From Virgisporangium aurantiacum (GTDB taxonomy: Bacteria; Actinomycetota; Actinomycetes; Mycobacteriales; Micromonosporaceae), in NCBI RefSeq assembly GCF_016863635.1, contig NZ_BOPG01000034.1, forward strand, positions 186,001 through 250,000: a DNA stretch of 64,000 nt, in the 5' to 3' direction. The position numbers and the translations under genes were made by a program. This document shows, one piece after another, positions 46,491 to 53,805 of the stretch. Position 1 is the stretch's first letter; every line of letters starts with the position of its first letter. The notes beneath the pieces were generated by a model. It searched no databases and was not told the DNA's origin. It saw only the letters and a program-made list of their open reading frames with translations.

Positions 46491-47446
46491 TTGCGCCGCA
46501 CGACGTCGTCGATGTCGGGTTCCTCCAGCGTCAGGTCGTTCACCTGAGCGTGCCTGCCGACCAGTTCCAGGATGCGCGCCGCGGTGGTGTCCGTCGGCAC
46601 GAACGACAACCGCTGCTTCGACCCGCCGCTCTCGACGTCGAGCAGGCGGGTGCCGGGGATGTCGTCGAGCGGGCGGGTGGGCCCGGCGAGTTGCAGAACC
46701 ATGACGCGCTCCGCGCCGACCCGCTCGGCGAGACCGGTCAGGGTGCCGTCGTAGGCGAGCTTTCCGTGGTCGACGATCAGGATGCGCTCGGTGAGGCGCT
46801 GCACGTCACCCATGTCGTGGGTGGCCAGCAGCAGGCTGGTGCCGTGCAGCTGACGCTGCTCGGTGAGGAACACGCGCAGGCGCTCCTTGCTCAGCACGTC
46901 GAGCCCGATGGTGGGCTCGTCGAGGATCAGCAGCGGCGGGGAGTGCAGCAGCGCCGCCGCCACCTCGCCGCGGATGCGCTGGCCGAGCGACAACTGCCGC
47001 ACCGGGGTCGAGACGAACTCGCCGAGGTCGAGGCGGTCGATCAGCTCCTCGGTGCGCCGCTGCAGCGTGGCCGGCGCCAGCCGGTGGATCGCGCCGAGCA
47101 CCCGGAACGACTCGCGCAGCGGCAAATCCCACCACAGCTGGCTGCGCTGGCCGAACACCACGCCGAGCTGGCGGGCCAGCCGCTTGCGGTGACGTACCGG
47201 TTCCATCCCGCACGTGCGCGCGGTTCCGGACGTCGGCGCCAGGATCCCGCACAGGACCTTGATGGTGGTCGACTTGCCGGCGCCGTTCGCGCCCAGATAG
47301 CCGACCGCGGCGCCCCGCGGGATGTCGAACGTGAGCCCGTCGACGGCGTTGACGGTGGTGCGGTTGCGCCGCAACCATTTGCCGGACGGGGTGTGTACGA
47401 CGAACTCGCGCCGCAACTCACGTACGTCGATGATCGGGTCGGTCAC
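46454..47446 (-). CDS. ABC transporter ATP-binding protein (ABC-2 family)
   Basis: A 330-residue ATPase of the NatA/DrrA group: GYLGANGAGKSTTIKVLCGIL, LSLGQRIRGEVAAALLHSP (signature), LLILDEPTIGLDVLSKERLR, and LATHDMGDVQRL. A C-terminal domain of about 90 residues follows. It faces its two permeases across only 19 bp and shares a symmetric -10 with them. GTG 47446 lies six bases after that -10, so the message is probably leaderless. DUF990-type permeases with a NatA-like ATPase usually export lipids or drugs; cargo unknown. Confidence 0.92.
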   Translation of the reverse strand: MTDPIIDVRELRREFVVHTPSGKWLRRNRTTVNAVDGLTFDIPRGAAVGYLGANGAGKSTTIKVLCGILAPTSGTARTCGMEPVRHRKRLARQLGVVFGQRSQLWWDLPLRESFRVLGAIHRLAPATLQRRTEELIDRLDLGEFVSTPVRQLSLGQRIRGEVAAALLHSPPLLILDEPTIGLDVLSKERLRVFLTEQRQLHGTSLLLATHDMGDVQRLTERILIVDHGKLAYDGTLTGLAERVGAERVMVLQLAGPTRPLDDIPGTRLLDVESGGSKQRLSFVPTDTTAARILELVGRHAQVNDLTLEEPDIDDVVRRNYLRSAEESMRG

Positions 47447-47452
47447 GCTCGC

Positions 47453-47459
47453 ATAGTAT
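47453..47459. promoter_or_regulatory. shared symmetric -10 element driving both divergent genes
   Basis: ATAGTAT gives TAGTAT on the plus strand (47454-47459) and TACTAT on the minus strand (47458-47453). Each -10 is followed by exactly six bases and then GTG (47466 plus, 47446 minus). Both messages would be leaderless. No good -35 is evident on either side. Confidence 0.6.
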
Positions 47460-47465
47460 GTCGAC

Positions 47466-48299
47466 GTGTTCGGGGGCGGCGTCGGAAATGCGGTGCGTGC
47501 CGAGGCCGTCCTGTTCGCCACGCTGGTGGCGATGGGCTTCCGCCGGTGGTCCACGTACCGGTTGGCGGCCCTCGCGGGTGCGTTCTCCAACACCGTCTTC
47601 GGGCTGGTCCGCGCGAACGTCACCATCGCGGTGGTGGGCGTTGCCGGCGGCACGGTCGCGGGGTACGACGCGGTCGGCGTGGCGACGTACGTGTGGGTCG
47701 GCCAGGCGCTGCTCGGTTCGGTGTACATCTTCCAGTGGACCGATCTCGCGATGCGCATCCGCACCGGCGACATCGCCGTCGACCTCGGCCGGCCGGTCGA
47801 TCCCCAGTTCGCATACCTGGCCGGCGACCTCGGCCGGGCGGCGTTCGACCTGATCCCGCGCGGCGCGCCGCCGCTGATCATCGGTGCGCTGGTCACCGGT
47901 GTGGCGCTGCCCGCCAGCCCGCTGCCGTACCTGCTCGGGGTGGTGAGCCTCGTGCTCGCGGTGGTCATCTCCTTCGCCGGGCGGTGGCTGGTGAACCTGG
48001 CCGGGTTCTGGCTGATGGACCTGCGGGGACCGATGGCGACGTACCTCGTCGCGGTGAGCGTCCTCAATGGACTGATCGTGCCCGTGCACTGGTTCCCGGA
48101 CTGGTTGAAGACGCTCGCCGCGTGCACGCCGTTCCCGTCGATGCTCCAGGCGCCCATCGACGTGGTCACCGGTCGGGTCCAGGGCCTGGACGCGTTGTCC
48201 GTCATGGCCGTCCAGGTGGGCTGGGCGGGCGCTCTCCTCGGGCTCGGTCAGGTCGTGTACCGCCGCGGTGCGCGACGCCTGGTGGTGCAGGGTGGTTGA
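47466..48299 (+). CDS. ABC-2 family permease, subunit 1
   Basis: A 277-residue six-helix membrane protein (FFGGGVGNAVRAEAV start, then LAGAFSNTVFGLVRANVTIAV, and others) of the ABC2_membrane_6 (DUF990)-type. VYIFQWTDLAMRIRTGDIAVDLGRPVD is the loop typical of this family. GTG 47466 is fixed by the promoter geometry and the family start. Its stop overlaps the next start by 8 bp (GTGGTTGA). It forms the membrane pore with subunit 2. Confidence 0.9.
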   Translation: MFGGGVGNAVRAEAVLFATLVAMGFRRWSTYRLAALAGAFSNTVFGLVRANVTIAVVGVAGGTVAGYDAVGVATYVWVGQALLGSVYIFQWTDLAMRIRTGDIAVDLGRPVDPQFAYLAGDLGRAAFDLIPRGAPPLIIGALVTGVALPASPLPYLLGVVSLVLAVVISFAGRWLVNLAGFWLMDLRGPMATYLVAVSVLNGLIVPVHWFPDWLKTLAACTPFPSMLQAPIDVVTGRVQGLDALSVMAVQVGWAGALLGLGQVVYRRGARRLVVQGG

Positions 48300-49095
48300 C
48301 TCGCTCCGGCCCTACTGGGTCATCCTCGGTTCGCGGATGAAGTCGCAGACGACGTACCGGCGCTCGTTCGCCATCGACCTCGCGGTGAGCATCGGCGGCA
48401 CGACGATCGGCTTCGCCGAGGTCTACGTCATCTTCACGAACGTCACCGTGCTGGGCGGGCTCGACTTCGCCGCCACCGCCATGATCTTCGCGCTGTCGCA
48501 CGTGTCGTTCACGATCGCCGACCTGTTCGTCGGGCACGTGAGCAACCTGCCTGTCTACGTGCGCACCGGCACCCTCGACGCGTTCATGCTCCGTCCGTTG
48601 TCGGTGTTCGGCCAGCTCGCCACCGCCGACATCACGCTGAGACGGTTGGGCCGGACGGCGACCGGGTTCGTCATCCTGGCGGTGGCCGTGCCGATGAGCG
48701 ACGTCGACTGGACGCCCGCCAAGGTCGGGCTCGTCGTGATGACGGTGCTGGCCGGCACGGGCATCTACGGCGGCCTGATCGTCGCCGGCGCGGCGGTGCA
48801 GTTCTGGTTGGTCGAGGGCGGCGAGTTCGCGTCGGCCATCACCTACGGCGGCAACTACGCGGCGCAGTACCCGGCCAGCGTCTACCATCCGGTGGTGCGG
48901 GTGCTGTTCTCGTTCGTGGTGCCGGCGGCGTTCGTCGCCTACCTGCCGGTGCTGGTCCTGCTGGACAAGCCGGGCCCGGCCGGGCTGCCGCAGTGGCTGG
49001 GCTGGTGCACGCCGCTCGCGGCCGCCGCGGTGTGGGCCGTGGCGATGTGGACCTGGCGCGCGGGCCTGCGCCACTATGCGGGAACGGGCTCATGA
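48292..49095 (+). CDS. ABC-2 family permease, subunit 2
   Basis: A 267-residue six-helix permease of the same family, with LRPYWVILGSRMKSQTTYRRSFAIDL at the N-terminus and LPVYVRTGTLDAFMLRPLSVFGQL as the matching GT-L-D-F-L-RP loop. GTG 48292 overlaps the stop of subunit 1 and its own stop overlaps the next gene by 4 bp (ATGA). These two permeases and the divergent ATPase make one heteromeric exporter. Confidence 0.92.
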   Translation: MVDSLRPYWVILGSRMKSQTTYRRSFAIDLAVSIGGTTIGFAEVYVIFTNVTVLGGLDFAATAMIFALSHVSFTIADLFVGHVSNLPVYVRTGTLDAFMLRPLSVFGQLATADITLRRLGRTATGFVILAVAVPMSDVDWTPAKVGLVVMTVLAGTGIYGGLIVAGAAVQFWLVEGGEFASAITYGGNYAAQYPASVYHPVVRVLFSFVVPAAFVAYLPVLVLLDKPGPAGLPQWLGWCTPLAAAAVWAVAMWTWRAGLRHYAGTGS

Positions 49096-49607
49096 TTCTT
49101 CCGGCGGTTCGGGATCCCCGCTTCATCACGCTTCGTCGCGGCGGAACCCTCACCGACTCGGATCACCACCTGCTCGCCCTCTGGGCGGCGTCGTGCGCGG
49201 AGCACGTCCTTCCGCTGTTCGAGTCGGTCCGGCCGGCGGATCCGCGCCCACGTGAGGCGATCGAGCACGCCCGCGCCTGGGTGCGTGACGAGGTCACGAT
49301 GATGCGGGCCCGCGCGGCGGGCGGCCATGCGATGGGTGCGGCCAGAGAACTGCGAGGCGCCGCACGGCATGTCGCGTACGCCGCCGGTCAGGCGGCGGTC
49401 GTCGCACACGTCGCCGCGCACGAACTCGGCGCGGCCGCCTACGCCATCAAGGCCGCGCGTGCCGCCGCGCCGGCAGGCGAAGCCGACGCCGCGGGGCGGA
49501 CCGAGTGCCGATGGCAGCGCGACCAACTCCCCGCGGCGATCCGCGAACTCGTGCTCGACGACCAGCGGCTGCGGAACGACATCTGCTGGTCGGTGTTCGA
49601 CTGCTGA
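49092..49607 (+). CDS. Imm5-like putative immunity protein
   Basis: A 171-residue helical protein starting MILPAVRDPRFITLRRGGTLTDSDHHLLALWAASCAEHVLPLFE. I recognise this as the Imm-5-like family of putative immunity proteins: Ala-rich helices with His (GGHAMGAARELRGAARHVAYAAGQAAVVAHVAAHELGAAAYAIKA). Immunity proteins normally sit beside a toxin; none is seen here. The ATG overlaps the permease stop (ATGA), so it is part of the ABC operon. A function for this stand-alone form is unknown. Confidence 0.78.
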   Translation: MILPAVRDPRFITLRRGGTLTDSDHHLLALWAASCAEHVLPLFESVRPADPRPREAIEHARAWVRDEVTMMRARAAGGHAMGAARELRGAARHVAYAAGQAAVVAHVAAHELGAAAYAIKAARAAAPAGEADAAGRTECRWQRDQLPAAIRELVLDDQRLRNDICWSVFDC

Positions 49608-49614
49608 GCCCGGG

Positions 49615-50166
49615 TCACTGACTCCGGCGACGTTCGCGCAGGGAGCGCATCTTCGCCTTGGCACCGCAGGCGTTCATGGCGCACCACACGCGTCCGTTCT
49701 GCGACTGGTCGACGAAGAGCAGGGTGCAGTCGGGCGCCAGGCATTTGCGGACCCGTTCGGCGTCCGGGCCTGTCAACAGGGTGACCGCGTCGGCCGCGGC
49801 CGCGGCCAGGACGTCGTGGGCGTCGGCCACGTGTGACGTGGCGTGGAAGCCGGACGCCGACCAACCGAGCGTCGGCACCGGCCGGCGGCGGGCCCGGTCG
49901 TTGACCGTACGCAGGTCGGCGGGTGCGGGCCGGCGGCCGGATCCGGTCACCAGGCGGTGGATCGCCTCGCGCAGGGTGCGGGCGGCCGACAGGTCGGCGT
50001 CGACCACCGCCGGTGCGGTTCGGCAGAGGCCGGCCTCCACCGCCCAGCGGGCCAGGTCGGCCGGGGTCCGCAGGCGCTCCAGGTCGACGATCCCGCGCTT
50101 GCCGAGAGTGGCGACGAAGTCGAGGCACAACCGCCCGCCGACGAAGCGAAACGCCGCGACTCCCAC
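49615..50166 (-). CDS. ABATE-domain/CGNR zinc-finger transcription factor
   Basis: A 183-residue regulator: an N-terminal ABATE domain (FRFVGGRLCLDFVATLGKRG, LRTPADLARWAVEAGL) and a C-terminal CGNR-type zinc ribbon (CLAPDCTLLFVDQS ... RVWCAMNACGAKAKMRSLRERRR) in which the third and fourth ligands are C and C of WCAMNAC. ABATE likely senses a stress or metabolite and the zinc finger binds DNA. It is divergent from a quinone oxidoreductase across 90 bp that contain two TTACC-N9-GGTAA operators. GTG 50166 is used. Convergent with the immunity gene, 7 bp apart. Confidence 0.9.
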   Translation of the reverse strand: MGVAAFRFVGGRLCLDFVATLGKRGIVDLERLRTPADLARWAVEAGLCRTAPAVVDADLSAARTLREAIHRLVTGSGRRPAPADLRTVNDRARRRPVPTLGWSASGFHATSHVADAHDVLAAAAADAVTLLTGPDAERVRKCLAPDCTLLFVDQSQNGRVWCAMNACGAKAKMRSLRERRRSQ

Positions 50167-50176
50167 GCCGGAAACA

Positions 50177-50236
50177 TTACCTGCTGATCTGGTAACGCAG
50201 CAGCGCTTACCCTAAGGTTACCTTCTCAACCGGTAA
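50177..50236. promoter_or_regulatory. paired TTACC-N9-GGTAA operators
   Basis: TTACC at 50177-50181 with GGTAA at 50191-50195, and TTACC at 50218-50222 with GGTAA at 50232-50236: identical dyads with nine-base spacers, 41 bp apart. An extra TTACC at 50207-50211 lies between. The second copy ends just before the ribosome site of the oxidoreductase gene. The ABATE/CGNR protein is the probable ligand. Confidence 0.75.
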
Positions 50237-50256
50237 CACCGATGGGAGGGCACATC

Positions 50257-51240
50257 GTGCGGGCGATGATCGTCGAGGAGTTCGGGGGACCCGAGGTGCT
50301 GCGGCCCGGGTCGCTGGCGGAGCCGCAACCGGAGGCGCACGAGGTGGTCGTCGGCGTCGAGGTCGCCGCGGTCAACCGGATGGACGTGCTGCGGCGCACC
50401 GGCAACTACCACGCCGGCGGCGGCCTGCCGGCGGTGCTCGGTGCCGAGGGCTGCGGCGTCGTGGTGGCGGTCGGGAGCGCCGTGCACGACCTGCGCCCCG
50501 GCGACCGGGTGTTCGGGTCGGGCGGGCGGCCCGGCTGGTACGGCGAGCGGGTGGCGGTGCCGCGGTCGCGCCTGGCGCCCGTCCCGGACGGTCTGGACGC
50601 CGGAACCGCCGCCGCGTTGCCGGTGGCGGGCGTCACGGCCTGGTACACGCTCACCCGGCTGGCGGCGGTCGGCCCCGGTGACACGGTCGTCGTCTTCGCG
50701 GCCGCCAGCGGCGTCGGGTACCTCGCCGTCCGGCTCGCCGCGCACCTCGGCGCCCGCGTCGTCGCGGTCGTCGGATCACCGGCCAAGGCGGCGGCCGCGC
50801 GTGCGGCCGGCGCGGCCGACGTGGTCGACCACTCCCGGGAGGACGCACCGGCGGCCGTCCGGCGGCTGTTGGGCGACCGCGGCGCCGACGTCGTGCTGGA
50901 TCTGGTCGGCGGGCCGACGTTCGGCCACGCGCTGACGCTGGCCGCAGCCGGCGGACGGGTGATCGCCGTGGCGAACGTCGCGCTGGCACCGACCACAATG
51001 GACACCCGGGACTTCTATCCCCGTAACGTGTCCATCCACGGCTTCCAGCTGAACGGGCTCATCGCGCTCGGTCGCCTGGATCTGCCGGCCGCGCTGGCCG
51101 CGACCGCCGCGCTGGCCGTCGAGGGCGTACTCGTCCCGCACGTTCACGAGGTTCTGCCGCTCGCGGACGCGGCGGCGGCGCACGCGCTGCTGACGGACGG
51201 CGACGTCGTCGGGAAGCTCCTGCTCCGCGTCGACGGGTGA
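50257..51240 (+). CDS. quinone oxidoreductase-like NAD(P)H-dependent dehydrogenase
   Basis: A 327-residue MDR (zinc-independent) oxidoreductase. It starts RAMIVEEFGGPEVL, has EVAAVNRMDVLRRTGNY in the GroES fold, GAEGCGVVVAVG, and the coenzyme loop FAAASGVGYLAVRLA with VDHSREDA marking NADPH preference. No zinc-ligand cysteines are present. Such enzymes reduce quinones or enones, often under electrophile or redox control. GTG 50257 has GGGAGGG six bases upstream, so the ATG 15 bases earlier is not the start. Confidence 0.92.
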   Translation: MRAMIVEEFGGPEVLRPGSLAEPQPEAHEVVVGVEVAAVNRMDVLRRTGNYHAGGGLPAVLGAEGCGVVVAVGSAVHDLRPGDRVFGSGGRPGWYGERVAVPRSRLAPVPDGLDAGTAAALPVAGVTAWYTLTRLAAVGPGDTVVVFAAASGVGYLAVRLAAHLGARVVAVVGSPAKAAAARAAGAADVVDHSREDAPAAVRRLLGDRGADVVLDLVGGPTFGHALTLAAAGGRVIAVANVALAPTTMDTRDFYPRNVSIHGFQLNGLIALGRLDLPAALAATAALAVEGVLVPHVHEVLPLADAAAAHALLTDGDVVGKLLLRVDG

Positions 51241-51249
51241 GCGGCTCCG

Positions 51250-52215
51250 CTACCCGAACGACGTCGGACGCTGCGCCTTCAGCGTCCTGAACGTGCTCGC
51301 GCCCTGGGCGTCGCCGTCGTCGAGCCCGGCCCGGAGATTGCCGGCGACGGTCGCCTGCCAGTCGATCCGGTCGGCGAAGCCGCGGATCCGGTCCGCCATG
51401 TCGCGGCGGAAGTCCTCGTAGAGTTGCTCGATCCGCCGGCCGGAGGCGGTCTGGCCGAACGTGAACGGGCGCAGTCCGCTCCCGGCGAGGTACCGCCCGG
51501 CGACGCCGTTGAGCGTCTTGACCTGCTCGCGCAGTTCGGTGACGGCGGTGGCCAGGGCGCCGGTTTTGGCCACGGTCTCCAGCGACGACTGGGGTTCCGG
51601 CCCGCGCGGCGGCAACCGGGGCACCCGCGGGAATCCGGCCACGACCGCGCCGAGCGCCTGTTCCTGTTGTCCGACAACGGTATCGGCGTTCCAGCGGGCC
51701 ACGATCCCGTTGAACTCCGCCTGGATCCGGCGCAGGAACTCGCTGGCGACGGCCTGCCCGATCAGGTCGTCGGCGTCCCGGACGAACCCCGTGGCGATCC
51801 GCTCGACGTCGAGGGGCGCCTGCCGGACCTGTGGTTCCGCGACGTTGAGCCGGTCGACCAGCGAGGTCGGCGCGCGGTCGGCCCGGGGTGACGCCTGGAG
51901 CAGGTCGGCCAGCGCGGCCAGCCCACGGTGGGCCGTCGTCAACTCCCGACGGGTGGCGACGGCGAGCGTGCCGGACCAGTTGGGGTCGATCAGTCGCAGC
52001 TCGACGGTCGTCTTGACCTTGGCCGCCGCCACCTTCAGGTCGTGGGCCGCGCTGCTCGCGGTGGTGATGGCGGCCGTGATCGCCGCCGGGTCACCCTTGA
52101 CCTCGTACCATGCCGCCTTGATCCGGTTGAGATGCGCGGTGCAGTGCGCCGACACCTCCTGCTGCTGGGCGGAGCCGCCCTGCATGACCGCCCAGTCGTC
52201 CGGATGACCCGCCAT
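51250..52215 (-). CDS. hypothetical helical protein
   Basis: A 321-residue soluble, almost entirely helical protein with no signal peptide. The opening AGHPDDWAVMQGGSAQQQEVSAHCTAHLNRIKAAWYEVKGDPAA resembles WXG100/ESX-type helical hairpins or toxin N-domains, but a WxG motif is not seen, so this is only a shape argument. Two regions of heptad-like Ala/Leu (VTELREQVKTLNG) could be coiled coils. No domain recognised. GGGAG seven bases before ATG 52215 supports the start. It is convergent with the oxidoreductase by 10 bp and is followed upstream by the thioesterase gene. Confidence 0.6.
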   Translation of the reverse strand: MAGHPDDWAVMQGGSAQQQEVSAHCTAHLNRIKAAWYEVKGDPAAITAAITTASSAAHDLKVAAAKVKTTVELRLIDPNWSGTLAVATRRELTTAHRGLAALADLLQASPRADRAPTSLVDRLNVAEPQVRQAPLDVERIATGFVRDADDLIGQAVASEFLRRIQAEFNGIVARWNADTVVGQQEQALGAVVAGFPRVPRLPPRGPEPQSSLETVAKTGALATAVTELREQVKTLNGVAGRYLAGSGLRPFTFGQTASGRRIEQLYEDFRRDMADRIRGFADRIDWQATVAGNLRAGLDDGDAQGASTFRTLKAQRPTSFG

Positions 52216-52267
52216 CAGCACACTCCCGCCCGATGGGCAGCAATTATATCCGTCGATGAAGACGCGC

Positions 52268-53035
52268 TCACACGATCACCCCGCCCTGCGCGGCGAGGTC
52301 CGTGCCGATGCGGTCGAGCACCTCGTCGGCGCGGTCGCGGACGTACAGGTGGCCGCCCGCGAACGGGTACACCTGGCAGTCCTCCGTCGTGTGCCGTCGC
52401 CAGGCGAGCATCTCGTCGACCCGCACCTCCGGGTCGTCGACCGCGGCGAAGCAGGTGAACGGCATCGGCATCGGCTCCTCGACGACGTACTCGTACGTCT
52501 CGCACAGCTCGAAGTCGGCGCGCATCATCGGCGAGAGGTAGTCGAGCAGGTCCGGATCGACCTGCCCGACGGTCGACGGCCCGGCCAGCTCCGCCAGCCG
52601 GGCCAGGAACTCCGGACGCGGCAGCGTGCTGGCCCGCGGCCGCCACCCCGGTAGGTCGGGCGCGCGGTGCGCGGAGACCATCAACCGCACCGGCAACGGA
52701 GCGCCGCCCCGGCGCAGCGCGCGGCACAGTTCGAACGCCACGAGCGCGCCCATGCTGTGCCCGAACAGCGCGTACGGCCGGTCCAGCAGCGGCAGCAATT
52801 CGTCGGTGAGCTCGCCGACCAGCGCGTCCAACCGGCGGAACGCCGGCTCCTTCTGCCGGTTCTCCCGGCCCGGCGGCTGCACCGCCCACACCTCGGCCCA
52901 CAGCTCGTCGGGCAGCGTCCACCGGTTGAACATCGACGCGCCGGCGCCGGCGTTCGGCAGACAGATCAGGCGCAGGGCCGGGTCCGTCGTGCCGCCGCAC
53001 CGGCGCAACCAGCGCGAGGTCAGCTCACCCACCAC
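52268..53035 (-). CDS. type II thioesterase (alpha/beta hydrolase)
   Basis: A 255-residue editing thioesterase. LRLICLPNAGAGASMFNRW is the family N-terminus, LFGHSMGALVAFEL carries the catalytic Ser in GHSMG, AAVDDPEV the acid and FAGGHLYVRDRADEVL the His. Type II thioesterases release mis-primed acyl groups from PKS or NRPS carrier proteins. No PKS or NRPS gene is in the window, so its partner is elsewhere. GTG 53035 or 53032 may start it. It lies 46 bp upstream of the hypothetical gene on the same strand. Confidence 0.9.
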   Translation of the reverse strand: MVGELTSRWLRRCGGTTDPALRLICLPNAGAGASMFNRWTLPDELWAEVWAVQPPGRENRQKEPAFRRLDALVGELTDELLPLLDRPYALFGHSMGALVAFELCRALRRGGAPLPVRLMVSAHRAPDLPGWRPRASTLPRPEFLARLAELAGPSTVGQVDPDLLDYLSPMMRADFELCETYEYVVEEPMPMPFTCFAAVDDPEVRVDEMLAWRRHTTEDCQVYPFAGGHLYVRDRADEVLDRIGTDLAAQGGVIV

Positions 53036-53089
53036 CTGACGATTCTGTCAGGCAGCGGGCCTCCGGTGCGGTCGCGTCAACCGGTGACG

Positions 53090-53803
<714 letters not shown>

Positions 53804-53805
53804 GG

